37,520 nt of DNA from CAYONZ01 sp964405465 (GTDB taxonomy: Bacteria; Bdellovibrionota; Bdellovibrionia; Bdellovibrionales; JAMPXM01), in the NCBI GenBank assembly GCA_964405465.1, contig CAYONZ010000032.1:1-37520 (forward strand), in the 5' to 3' direction. Each line of letters begins with the position of its first letter. Position 1 is the stretch's first letter. Under the pieces are notes generated by a model. It made no database searches. It was given only the letters and a program-made list of their open reading frames with translations, and was not told where the DNA came from. The translations under genes were made by a program, and so were the position numbers. This document shows positions 15,143-23,369 of this stretch, piece by piece.

Positions 15143-15206
15143 AACTCTTATAAATAAAATCAATTGATCATATTTTCTTGAGATAGCCCAGTATTGAGTT
15201 GCTGGA

Positions 15207-15221
15207 TGATACAAGTCATAT
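15207..15221. promoter_or_regulatory. Probable DNR/NnrR-type box upstream of nirK
   Basis: TGAT-ACAA-GTCA followed by TAT repeats the pattern at 9388-9402 with different spacer bases. It lies 63 bases before the nirK start codon. A palindrome ATCAATTGAT at 15159-15168 lies further upstream and contains outward-facing FNR-like half-sites; its role is unclear. Confidence 0.65.
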
Positions 15222-15284
15222 GGTATCTTGCTAAATCGAGATACAGTGACGTATCTGAAGCAAACAGCAAATAGGGAGTTAAAA

Positions 15285-16697
15285 ATGAATTGTTTAAAGG
15301 GACTGATTGTCGCCGCTTCGCTTGTAGGGGCAGTGATTGCAAAGGCCGAAATTAAGGGCGAAGAAAACGCAGTATTAACTGCACCACCCATGGTTCCTCC
15401 GCCAATCACACGTTCTCACAATACAAAAATGATCGTGAAGCTTGAAGTGATTGAAAAGAAAATGAAGATTTCAGATGGTGTGGAGTATACCTTTTGGACA
15501 TATGGAGGCTCAGTACCTGGAAGCTTCATTCGTGTTAAAGAAGGTGATCTGGTCGAATTTCATTTGCAGAATCACCCTTCCAGCAAAATGCCCCACAATA
15601 TCGATTTGCATGCGGTGACTGGCCAGGGCGGTGGTGCTGCGTCGTCATTCACTTCTCCAGGTCATGAAAGTGTATTTTCATTTAAAGCCATAAATCCAGG
15701 GCTGTATGTGTATCACTGTGCTACGGCTCCAGTTGGAATGCACATTGGTAACGGAATGTATGGTTTGATTCTAGTTGAACCCAAAGAGGGTTTGCCAAAA
15801 GTTGATCGCGAGTATTACGTGATGCAAGGTGATTTCTATACGAAGGGCAAATATGGCCAACAAGGCTATCAACCTTTCGACATGGAAAAAGCCATCGATG
15901 AAAAGCCAACATATGTTGTTTTCAATGGCAGCGTTGGTTCTTTAACTGGTGACAACGCGCTGAAGGCAAAAGTTGGTGAGACAGTTCGCCTGTATGTGGG
16001 CAATGGTGGGCCGAATTTGGTTTCTTCATTTCACGTCATTGGAGAAATTTTTGACAAAGTTTTCAATGAGGGTGGGGGAAAGTTCAACACCAATGTGCAG
16101 ACCACAATTGTGCCAGCAGGAGGTTCGACGATTGTTGAATACAAAGTCGACGTCCCAGGAAATTTTATTATCGTAGACCACTCTATTTTTAGAACCTTCA
16201 ATAAAGGGTCTCTCGGGATAATGAAAGTAGAAGGGCCTGAGAACAAAGAGATTTATTCAGGTAAAGTCGCTGATAACGTCTATCTACCAGAGGGTGGAGA
16301 AGCGCAACACTTGAACGAGCAAGTTGAAGTTACCAAAGCTAAAAACAAAGAAGAGCAAATTAAGCTAGGCAAAGTTGTTTTCAGTCAGTCCTGTGCTGCT
16401 TGTCACCAAGCTGATGGTAAAGGTGTTCCAGGAGCATTTCCTCCGCTTGCTGCTTCTGATTTTTTGAACAAAGACATGAAGCGTGCAGTTGGTGTGGTTA
16501 AAAATGGTTTCAGTGGGCCAATTACTGTAAATGGTGAGAAGTTCAATGGAGTGATGCCATCACTTGGCTTGAGTGATGAAGACATTGCCAATGTCTTGAC
16601 CTATGTTTACAGCACTTGGGGAAATTCTAAGAAAGTTGTGAACCCTTCTGACGTAAAAGCCGCGCTTACTAAGCCAGCGGCAGGTGGAAAAGAATAA
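15285..16697 (+). CDS. nirK: Copper nitrite reductase NirK with C-terminal cytochrome c domain
   Basis: NirK reduces nitrite to NO in the periplasm. AGGGAG before ATG 15285 and a clear signal peptide (about residues 1-20) fix the start of this 470-residue precursor. Two cupredoxin domains carry the type 1 copper ligands His104, Cys145, His153 and Met158. The type 2 copper ligands are His109, His144 and His299. The catalytic Asp107 and His250 are present. After residue 350 a cytochrome c domain follows with C370-A-A-C-H374 and a Met in the GVMPSLG loop. This is the three-domain type known from Ralstonia pickettii, in which the haem feeds the type 1 copper. The box at 15207-15221 probably controls it. 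Confidence 0.96.
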   Translation: MNCLKGLIVAASLVGAVIAKAEIKGEENAVLTAPPMVPPPITRSHNTKMIVKLEVIEKKMKISDGVEYTFWTYGGSVPGSFIRVKEGDLVEFHLQNHPSSKMPHNIDLHAVTGQGGGAASSFTSPGHESVFSFKAINPGLYVYHCATAPVGMHIGNGMYGLILVEPKEGLPKVDREYYVMQGDFYTKGKYGQQGYQPFDMEKAIDEKPTYVVFNGSVGSLTGDNALKAKVGETVRLYVGNGGPNLVSSFHVIGEIFDKVFNEGGGKFNTNVQTTIVPAGGSTIVEYKVDVPGNFIIVDHSIFRTFNKGSLGIMKVEGPENKEIYSGKVADNVYLPEGGEAQHLNEQVEVTKAKNKEEQIKLGKVVFSQSCAACHQADGKGVPGAFPPLAASDFLNKDMKRAVGVVKNGFSGPITVNGEKFNGVMPSLGLSDEDIANVLTYVYSTWGNSKKVVNPSDVKAALTKPAAGGKE

Positions 16698-17538
16698 GAT
16701 GTTGGTCATTGGCCTAGCATTCACATTATTTGCTAGCCAGGGAGGTGCCGAGACCGTCGGTGCCTCCTCGAATAGTCACGCAGTCGTGACGCCAAATAGA
16801 ATTGTGAAGAAACACAATTCAAACGATGAGCTCTCCGCAAATCTTGACACTGTCCATGTTGCTGCTGGCAAACTGGAGCCATTTTGGATGGTGCCAAAAA
16901 ATAAAAAGAAAAAATCCAAATTGATAAATATCGGTGCAATGGAAGTCATGCAGAAGGCAGTGACTGTTGCGCAATTTAAAAAATTTCTTGAAGAGAATCC
17001 GGAGTGGACAAAAGAGAATGTGCCATCCATTTTTGCTGATGAGGCCTATCTGAAGAATCTAGAAGTGAAGACTGTTATTCCTGAGCAACCCATGACGAGT
17101 GTTTCTTGGTTTGCTGCAAAGGCCTATTGTGAAAAGTCAGGAATGAGATTGCCAACCACCAACGAATGGGAATACCTAGCTGCGGCTTCTGATAAAAAAA
17201 AGAATGCTTCAAAAGATCCGGTTTTTCTTCAAAGAATTTTGGACTGGTATAGTGAAACACAGACCCAATTGAAACCTGTTGGCAGTATCTATCGAAATCT
17301 CTATGGGCTTTGGGACATGCATGGACTCATTTGGGAATGGGTCGATGATTTCAATTCAAGTTTTGTAACTGGAGAAAGTCGTGAAGACTCTTCGTTCAAT
17401 AAAAATCTGTTTTGTGGGGCAGGTGGAATGAACGGAGCAAATAAAGAAGACTATGCGGCGTTTATGCGCTTTGCTTTTCGCTCGAGTCTAAAGGGGCGAT
17501 CCTCAGTTTGGAACCTTGGATTTCGATGTGTAAAATAG
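16684..17538 (+). CDS. nirV: NirV-like protein (formylglycine-generating-enzyme/SUMF1 fold)
   Basis: This 284-residue exported protein has a short signal-like N-terminus (about 5-22, LVIGLAFTLFASQGGAE). The start is either GTG 16684, overlapping nirK by 14 bases and giving a basic n-region, or ATG 16699. The FGE-sulfatase/SUMF1 fold is visible in QPMTSVSWFAAKAYCEKSGMRLPTTNEWEYLAA, read in two parts around Cys, then LYGLWDMHGLIWEWVDD and the C-terminal NLGFRC. Genes of this type next to nirK are called nirV; their exact role is unsettled, perhaps in copper-site assembly or electron supply. The usual RGGSW segment is replaced by LFCGAGG, so formylglycine chemistry is doubtful. Confidence 0.85.
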   Translation: MEKNKMLVIGLAFTLFASQGGAETVGASSNSHAVVTPNRIVKKHNSNDELSANLDTVHVAAGKLEPFWMVPKNKKKKSKLINIGAMEVMQKAVTVAQFKKFLEENPEWTKENVPSIFADEAYLKNLEVKTVIPEQPMTSVSWFAAKAYCEKSGMRLPTTNEWEYLAAASDKKKNASKDPVFLQRILDWYSETQTQLKPVGSIYRNLYGLWDMHGLIWEWVDDFNSSFVTGESREDSSFNKNLFCGAGGMNGANKEDYAAFMRFAFRSSLKGRSSVWNLGFRCVK

Positions 17539-17566
17539 AAATTTGAGTCAAGAGAGTGGAGTGGAA

Positions 17567-18244
17567 ATGTTAAAGAAAACTATATGTAGAATTGAGTGCC
17601 TTATGCAATATCGACAAAATCTTTCAAAGAAAATCTGTTCAATTTCTTGGAGCCTCATGGTCGTTTCATCTTGTCTTGTTTGGAGTGGCCTAGGTTTGGC
17701 TACAGAATCCACAGAAACACAAAATGAAACAAAGATTGAGGCAAAAGAAACCGTTTTGCCGAAAGACTCTATTTTTCAGATCAAAACCTCGTGGTCGAAT
17801 CAAGATGGAAAAAAAATTTCGTTCGATTCATTTCGAGGTAAGAAAACTATTCTTGCGATGGTTTATACCAGTTGTGCGCATACATGCCCGATGACAATCT
17901 CCAAGATCGAAGAGCTTGAGCGTAAGTCCAATACTTCTGCCAGTGAATATCAAATTGTTTTAGCTTCGTTTGATCCTCTTAAAGACACGCCTGCACATCT
18001 TAAGAAGTACATGCTCAGGAGACATTTAGATGTCGCTCATTGGACCTTTTTAACTGCAAAAAAAGATTCTGAAGTGCGAGAGCTCGCCGTCGTTTTGGGA
18101 GTGAGTTACAAAAAAATTGCTGACGGGGACTTCTCACATTCCAACATCATCAGCTTGCTCGATCAAAATGGAGTTGTAAAATCTAAGCTTGATGGATTTG
18201 AAAGTGACACAACAGATTTTCTTAAGGCTCTGAAGGAGAATTAA
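17567..18244 (+). CDS. SCO1/SenC-family copper chaperone or thioredoxin-like protein
   Basis: This is a 225-residue, membrane-anchored or exported thioredoxin-fold protein. GTGGAG precedes ATG 17567. The N-terminal hydrophobic stretch (about 26-46) is an anchor or signal. The SCO copper-binding site is complete: Cys103 and Cys107 in TSCAHTCPMT and His191 in DGDFSHSNII. SCO proteins deliver copper to CuA oxidases and related cuproenzymes. Here the operon position between nirV and nnrS suggests copper delivery to NirK. The stop overlaps the nnrS start by one base. Confidence 0.92.
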   Translation: MLKKTICRIECLMQYRQNLSKKICSISWSLMVVSSCLVWSGLGLATESTETQNETKIEAKETVLPKDSIFQIKTSWSNQDGKKISFDSFRGKKTILAMVYTSCAHTCPMTISKIEELERKSNTSASEYQIVLASFDPLKDTPAHLKKYMLRRHLDVAHWTFLTAKKDSEVRELAVVLGVSYKKIADGDFSHSNIISLLDQNGVVKSKLDGFESDTTDFLKALKEN

Positions 18245-19350
18245 TGGAAAACGAAAATCTAGATCCTTACAAAATTTTTTTTCCACTCGGATTTTTGTCC
18301 GCAACTGCAGGTATTCTTATGTGGGTTGGATTCGAAGCCGGAGTGATTAGTTTTTTTCCAAGGGCTGTTCACGCCGGTTTGATGTTTTATGGTTTTTTGT
18401 GGTCGTTCATTGTCGGTTTTTTGATGACCGCGGTACCGAAAATGACCAGGACGATGATTGCCAACAGTGCAGAAATTTTTGTCGCGGCTTTGCTGGTATT
18501 TTTGCAGTGGGTACTTTGTGTTCGCAATATGGCCCATGCCTCAGGTGTTCTCTTTGGTGTTCAGGTCGTGGCTTTAGTTGCATTTGTGGTGAGACGATTT
18601 TTAGTTAGTCGCCGTTTGCCGTTTGAAGGATTTGTCTTTATGCCGTTTGCGTTCTTGTGGGGAATAGTGGTGCCGTTTGGAAATTATATGTTTCCGAGTG
18701 CATTTTCTGATGCTCATGTTGTTATTGCGGCGCAAGCATTGGTATTTAATTTAGTATGTGGAATTGGGAGTCGTTTGGTTCCCTTTATTATGCGAATTGA
18801 TCTAAGTGAATCGCCACTAGATGCAAGCCCCAATCGCAAGCTATATGAGTTTTTGTGTTTTGCAATTCTACTCAATATTAGCTTTGTGCTCGAGTCCATG
18901 GGTCACATCGCTTTCGCAAATCTAGGGCGTGCCTTGGTTCTTGGTGTCTATTTCTATCGGCATTTTCATATGGTAAAAGTCGGAGCGAAATACAGTGACG
19001 TCGGTGTGGCACTTCGTGTGTCACTTTTTCTAACTCTTCTTGGCTATACAGTGGCAGGTTTCTTGCCAGAAATTCGTCTGGCAGCTCAGCATATTGTGTT
19101 TATTGGCGGATTTTCTTTGGTGACGTTGATGGTTGCAACCCGAGTTACCCTTGCACATGGAGGGGCAAGCTTGGATCTCGAACTTCGAAACCCAGCCATT
19201 CGCTGGGTTTTGGCGAGCTTTTCTGCCTCGGTGATTTTGCGAACCTTGGCATTTTCGTCTTTGCCACCGAGTTTGGTTTATTCTGCTGCCGCCATGTTTA
19301 TGATTGCGCTCGCAATTTGGCTGAAAGCGTTCACTAAATATCTGTTTTAG
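18244..19350 (+). CDS. nnrS: NnrS family membrane protein
   Basis: This is a 368-residue inner-membrane protein with about twelve hydrophobic segments. NnrS landmarks are present: an N-terminal IFFPLGFLSATAGILMW, HAGLMFYGFLWSFIVGFLMTAVPKMTR in the second and third helices, GIGSRLVPFIM in the middle, and HIVFIGGFSLVTLMVATRVTLAHGG near the end, with conserved histidines. NnrS proteins contain haem and copper, are regulated with denitrification genes, and relieve nitrosative stress by reducing NO-derived iron complexes. It is the last gene of the nirK operon. No terminator is obvious after it. Confidence 0.92.
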   Translation: MENENLDPYKIFFPLGFLSATAGILMWVGFEAGVISFFPRAVHAGLMFYGFLWSFIVGFLMTAVPKMTRTMIANSAEIFVAALLVFLQWVLCVRNMAHASGVLFGVQVVALVAFVVRRFLVSRRLPFEGFVFMPFAFLWGIVVPFGNYMFPSAFSDAHVVIAAQALVFNLVCGIGSRLVPFIMRIDLSESPLDASPNRKLYEFLCFAILLNISFVLESMGHIAFANLGRALVLGVYFYRHFHMVKVGAKYSDVGVALRVSLFLTLLGYTVAGFLPEIRLAAQHIVFIGGFSLVTLMVATRVTLAHGGASLDLELRNPAIRWVLASFSASVILRTLAFSSLPPSLVYSAAAMFMIALAIWLKAFTKYLF

Positions 19351-19404
19351 AGGCTGTCGATTTTCGAAGTTGCTCGTTTGAGATCTTGTGAGTATTCAGG
19401 AAGA

Positions 19405-20172
19405 ATGAAGAAATCGACATCAAAAGGACTTAAACGACTGCAAAGTGAAAAAAGTCAAAAGACACTGGCTGCAAAGAGCAAGACAACGCCATCGGCAGAA
19501 ACCAAAGTCAGGACCAAGAGAGTTCCAAAACCGGTGCCAGAAACAATGAGCCCATCGATTGGTTCGATTGGCAATGTTTCGACCGAGTCGGTATTTAAAG
19601 CCACCCAAAAAGGTTGGGATGAATGGGTGAGTCTGCTAGATAGGAGTGGCGCCCGTATTATGACTCATCAAGAAATCGTGGCGATTCTTCGTCGAAAATA
19701 TAAATTGAACTTGTGGTGGCAACAGATTGTAACCACCAAATACGAAATCTTTATTGGTCGTCGAGTTGAAGGACAAAATCAAAAAGGAAAATACTCGATG
19801 ACCGCAACCAAAACATTGCCCGTCTCTGCAACTTTATTTTGGTCCTGGATTTGTTCTCCTGAAGGAATGCAAATTTGGTTACAACCTTTAACGTCTTTCG
19901 AAATTAAAGCGGGCGAAACATTTGAGGTGGAGGGTGAAATGTATGGTGAGGTCCGAACAGTAAAGCCCAAACAAAGATTTCGGTTGGCGTGGAACTGTCT
20001 TGATTGGTCCGCAAAGACAACCCTTCAGGTTTCAGTTCTGCCCAGGGGTCCGCAAAGGTGTATGCTGGTGATTCAACATGATGGTCTAGATTCGGCAAAA
20101 ATAAAAGAGCAGATGCGCGAGTTTTGGCGGGTACGAATCGACGCTGTGGTCGATTCGTTTTTCGAAAAATGA
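19405..20172 (+). CDS. DUF4287-SRPBCC (AHSA1-like) protein with basic N-terminal tail
   Basis: This is a 255-residue cytoplasmic protein. ATG 19405 is taken; TTG 19378 is possible. The first 55 residues are Lys/Ser/Thr/Pro-rich and basic, perhaps binding nucleic acid. A DUF4287 segment follows (GWDEWVSLLDRSGA, then HQEIVAILRRKYKL, then WWQQIVTTKYE). The rest (about 130-255) is a START-like SRPBCC domain beginning TATKTLPVSATLFWSW, as in activators of Hsp90 ATPase and small-ligand binders. The DUF4287-SRPBCC pairing is common in bacteria, but its role is not settled. The gene follows nnrS by 54 bases on the same strand but has no evident link to denitrification. Confidence 0.8.
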   Translation: MKKSTSKGLKRLQSEKSQKTLAAKSKTTPSAETKVRTKRVPKPVPETMSPSIGSIGNVSTESVFKATQKGWDEWVSLLDRSGARIMTHQEIVAILRRKYKLNLWWQQIVTTKYEIFIGRRVEGQNQKGKYSMTATKTLPVSATLFWSWICSPEGMQIWLQPLTSFEIKAGETFEVEGEMYGEVRTVKPKQRFRLAWNCLDWSAKTTLQVSVLPRGPQRCMLVIQHDGLDSAKIKEQMREFWRVRIDAVVDSFFEK

Positions 20173-20192
20173 ATCCCTGAAAGATTTAAATT

Positions 20193-20816
20193 CTATACCG
20201 CCAATTTGGGAAATTTTATGACGATTTTATTGTCTTCTTTTTTTATTTGAACTTTTTTGATGTCAACATTGGGCGGAACAGGAAACGATCGGCGAAAATG
20301 TGAACGAAACGACATAGATGAGTGCGAACTATTAGACTCCTGGACATTTTCACCTGCGACATTGATCTGACCACCAGACACATTGACCTCAAGAGTTTTT
20401 TCGTCGATGCCTTCGAGTGGTAAGTCAAAATAGACATTCTGGCTATCTTCTCTAGATTTGAGTTCTCCTAAACTGCCCATGTTAAAAATGCGTTTTCCGA
20501 AACTAAACAAGCCACCGCTGTTTGTATCATCATCTTGGTTTGATCCATCATCGAGATTGTCCTGGTCATCTTCAACGATCCCTTGGCGGCGTTTGAGTTC
20601 CTCGAGCATTTCTTTGGTCCGGCCATCCATCTCATTCTGCAGATCCTCCATAGGAGGAGCAAAACTTCCAAAAGTGTCGCGTGGCCCATTTGTTTTATGT
20701 TTAAAAACTGGGAGTCCCAGTGACTGCAAAGTTCTTTGGGTCCCCCACATGGCAAATGCCCCGAGGAAGAAACAGAAAAGGCCGAGAACCACACGATTTT
20801 CAAAAACCTTTTTCAC
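20193..20816 (-). CDS. Membrane-anchored Hsp20/alpha-crystallin-like protein
   Basis: This is a 207-residue protein with a GTG start at 20816 and GGAGG upstream. Residues about 9-27 form a single membrane anchor. A coiled, charged segment follows (about 50-75), then an acidic linker full of Asp and Asn (about 80-97). The C-terminal 90 residues resemble an alpha-crystallin domain: NVYFDLPLEGIDEKTLEVNVSGGQINVAG is read here in parts, then SFRRSFPVPPNVDIKKVQIKKEDNKI-type strands, closing with IVIKFPKL. It lacks a free C-terminal I-x-I tail. Most small heat-shock proteins are soluble, so the anchor suggests a chaperone at the membrane or in the periplasm. It lies 36 bases upstream of the SDR stop with both genes leftward. 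Confidence 0.7.
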   Translation of the reverse strand: MKKVFENRVVLGLFCFFLGAFAMWGTQRTLQSLGLPVFKHKTNGPRDTFGSFAPPMEDLQNEMDGRTKEMLEELKRRQGIVEDDQDNLDDGSNQDDDTNSGGLFSFGKRIFNMGSLGELKSREDSQNVYFDLPLEGIDEKTLEVNVSGGQINVAGENVQESNSSHSSMSFRSHFRRSFPVPPNVDIKKVQIKKEDNKIVIKFPKLAV

Positions 20817-20852
20817 CGATAACCTCCTGAATATAAAAAACTGATCGCCATT

Positions 20853-22433
20853 CTACCAATCGATTGGCTTATAGTCTTTTAAAAATTTTCCGCACCAATG
20901 CTGTCCAGTTAAAATTCCATCAAAAAATGGATCACAGACTCGTGCCGCACCATCTACGATATCAAGTGGTGGCTGAAAATCATGAACCTCTTGTTTGTGG
21001 GTTGCTAGAGTGACAGGATCTTCGTCAGTCACCCAACCTGTGTCTACGGCATTCATAAAAATTCCATCTTTGGCAAGATCAGAAGCTGAGGTATGAGTGA
21101 GCATATTGAGTGCGGCCTTGGCCATATTGGTGTGCGGGTGTCGATCTTCTTTGGTAAAGCGATAGAACTTACCTTCCATTGCCGAGACATTTACGATGTG
21201 TTTCATCCCAGTAAAATCGCGCCTCATCAGCGGGGCCAGTTGACTACAAAGCACAAATGGAGCCACGGCATTGACCAGCTGAACTTCGAGCATCTCGGGC
21301 GCTGGTACATCGGCAAGTTTATATCTCCAGCTATTCGTCGTTCGTAGATCGACCTGCTGAAGGTCGGCATCCAGTTTGCCTTCAGGAAATACCTCTTCGA
21401 CTTTTAGAGAGTTGTCGTATGAGTAGGGTATCTGTGAGAGTTGTGCTGAAGCTCTGAGGCCAATTCCTGGGCCTTGCCCATGCCAAGCCACAAGCGGAGC
21501 CGCGTCTTGAGCTGATGGCAAGGCCTGACAAAGTGAATTCAATTGTGCTTTGCATTTTTCGAGAGGTTGTAAAATCGCCTGAACATCTCGGGGAAGTTCA
21601 TGAAACGGAGTCATTTCATTTTGCATAAGGTGAGCGTAAAACCCAGGAGGGCGACGTACAGTTTGGGCGGCATTATTGATGAGTATGTCTAGGCGATCGA
21701 CAGTTTGTTCAATATACCGAGTAAAGATCTCAACGCTTGGAGTGTGGCGCAAATCAAGGCCATAGACTTGAATGCGGTCGCCCCACTCTTTGAAATCAGC
21801 TTCGCGTGAAAACCGAAGTGCGGCATCAACAGGAAATCGTGTTGTTGCAATCACCTTGGCTCCAGCTCTTAGCATCATCAGTGCACAGTGGTAGCCAATT
21901 TTGAGTCGTGCACCAGTGATGATTGCCACTTGGCCCTTAAGCGACGCGAGTTGAAAACGCTTTTTGTAATTGAAGTCTCCACATTCGGTGCACATTTGAT
22001 CGTAAAAAAAATGAAGCTTGGTGTATTCAGTTTTACAGACATAACAATTTCGAGGCGAAGAAAGAATTCTTGTTTGATGTTTTTGCTCGGCTTCTTCATT
22101 GGAAGTCAATTGCAGAGGCGCTTGAAAAACAGGAGACACGCGGGCTTCACGAATTCCGGTGGTGGCGCGGGCTTGTTTGTCTTTTTCGCGAACCTCTTTG
22201 CGTCGAAATGCGGCCATCGACTTATTTCGCAATCGCACCTCATCACGACTCGGGCGTGAAAATTTGCCGGCATACTGAAGCAAAGCTACGCGTTCTTCGT
22301 GAGGAATAGCGGCAAAAAAATCTGAGTTCTGCGAGGCATTTTTGAGGAGCTCGATGCAAAGTTTAAGGTCTGCCTGCGAAAGGTTCAGCTCGGGATTTAG
22401 TCCCTCTGATGAGTTCTCACCTAAGTCTGACAT
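20853..22433 (-). CDS. Large short-chain dehydrogenase (SDR) with N-terminal helical and Cys4 segment
   Basis: This is a 526-residue protein, about twice the usual SDR length. Residues 1-120 are helical and charged. A zinc-ribbon-like site follows: Cys130-x-x-Cys133 and Cys148-x-x-Cys151. The Rossmann domain begins at 167 with VAIITGARLKIG, a variant of TGxxxGIG, then a DLRH turn and NNAAQT. The catalytic segment has VSAMEGKF, but the YxxxK position reads TNMAK, with Thr in place of Tyr. This makes ordinary dehydrogenase activity uncertain. The family is also seen in some eukaryotes and bacteria without a firm function. The substrate is unknown. Confidence 0.8.
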   Translation of the reverse strand: MSDLGENSSEGLNPELNLSQADLKLCIELLKNASQNSDFFAAIPHEERVALLQYAGKFSRPSRDEVRLRNKSMAAFRRKEVREKDKQARATTGIREARVSPVFQAPLQLTSNEEAEQKHQTRILSSPRNCYVCKTEYTKLHFFYDQMCTECGDFNYKKRFQLASLKGQVAIITGARLKIGYHCALMMLRAGAKVIATTRFPVDAALRFSREADFKEWGDRIQVYGLDLRHTPSVEIFTRYIEQTVDRLDILINNAAQTVRRPPGFYAHLMQNEMTPFHELPRDVQAILQPLEKCKAQLNSLCQALPSAQDAAPLVAWHGQGPGIGLRASAQLSQIPYSYDNSLKVEEVFPEGKLDADLQQVDLRTTNSWRYKLADVPAPEMLEVQLVNAVAPFVLCSQLAPLMRRDFTGMKHIVNVSAMEGKFYRFTKEDRHPHTNMAKAALNMLTHTSASDLAKDGIFMNAVDTGWVTDEDPVTLATHKQEVHDFQPPLDIVDGAARVCDPFFDGILTGQHWCGKFLKDYKPIDW

Positions 22434-22511
22434 ATTCGAATCTCCTGGTTGGGTTGGGCAGTTCTATTCAGCACAGGCGTGGGAGTCAAGTCGGTGAGTT
22501 TGGCGAAGCGA

Positions 22512-23369
22512 TTAATTTTTCGAAGTTTGGTTGGTGAGACCCCTGCGATATCCAGATGCGATGCCAGAGAAAATAGTGGCGATAGAAAGTGCAGCAGCAA
22601 TATGTTTGAGGGTGTGGCCGCTGACCACGCCAAGTCTATTGAAAACCAATATATCGAGCGATTCAAACTTGCGAGCCAACAGGTACAGGGCAAGGGCACC
22701 TAACGTGGACGGGTTTGAGAGGACACCAGGTTTTTTAAATATGGCAATTATTGCAATCAATGCGAGAGTTCCAAATTGTAGAACCAAATAGGGCCGAAGA
22801 TTAATCCAGCCAAATTTCAATCCAATGACCGTTAAGAATCCCGCTGGCATAAGGAGCATGGCGAGCTGTTTTCCCAAATTGAGTTCAATTCTGTCACTCA
22901 CAAGCAAGGCCGCAATCGAACTGAACCCTAGAGTCATAGGTAGGCGATCCCAAAATAGACGTTCAGGAGTGGGGTCCCAGTGAAAATAGGCAGAACCAAA
23001 GCAGGTGAGAATGCTGGCCCATGCCAGTAGTTTACCTAGATGTTTGATCTGTGGGGCAAGTGGCGGTTTGTAGATGAGTTTGTCGGTGGATTTTTCGGTG
23101 AGTTTAGCGGAGGGTATATCGGATGGTTTTTTGGCGAGGATCCAGAGTCCAAAAAATCCGGCAAACAAGAAAGCCAAATTCGAAAGCACATCCCCCGCAT
23201 GGGGAACGCCGACAAAGACACTATGATCGGCAAAAGCAAAAAAAGCAGGGGGATCGTATTCAGGCAAAAGGTGCCAAAAGGCAAAAAATGCGAGCGCAAT
23301 GGCCACAAAACACAAAACTAAGAAGCCAAAAGGATGTTTCACTGTCCGATTCAAAAAACGGACACTCAC
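22512..23369 (-). CDS. Alkaline ceramidase-like seven-helix membrane enzyme (CREST superfamily)
   Basis: This is a 285-residue integral membrane protein with seven to eight helices. Motifs of the ceramidase/CREST metal hydrolases are in place: VPHAGDVLSNLAF, GSAYFHWDP with Ser126 and His130, WDRLPMT with Asp141, and the late SGHTLKHI with His252 and His256. These residues bind zinc in alkaline ceramidases. The predicted reaction is hydrolysis of an amide in a sphingolipid-like or other membrane lipid. The GTG start at 23369 overlaps the upstream DTW gene stop by 4 bases, so the genes are coupled. Confidence 0.85.
   Translation of the reverse strand: MSVRFLNRTVKHPFGFLVLCFVAIALAFFAFWHLLPEYDPPAFFAFADHSVFVGVPHAGDVLSNLAFLFAGFFGLWILAKKPSDIPSAKLTEKSTDKLIYKPPLAPQIKHLGKLLAWASILTCFGSAYFHWDPTPERLFWDRLPMTLGFSSIAALLVSDRIELNLGKQLAMLLMPAGFLTVIGLKFGWINLRPYLVLQFGTLALIAIIAIFKKPGVLSNPSTLGALALYLLARKFESLDILVFNRLGVVSGHTLKHIAAALSIATIFSGIASGYRRGLTNQTSKN

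Noticed and set aside
15159..15168. ATCAATTGAT as an FNR site before nirK
   Set aside because: The half-sites face outward and adjoin without the 4-base spacer, unlike a functional FNR dyad; the TGAT-N4-GTCA site is a better candidate.
20458..20844. Plus-strand frame opposite the Hsp20-like gene (Ser-rich product)
   Set aside because: The low-complexity product arises from the antisense of the Asp/Asn-rich linker.
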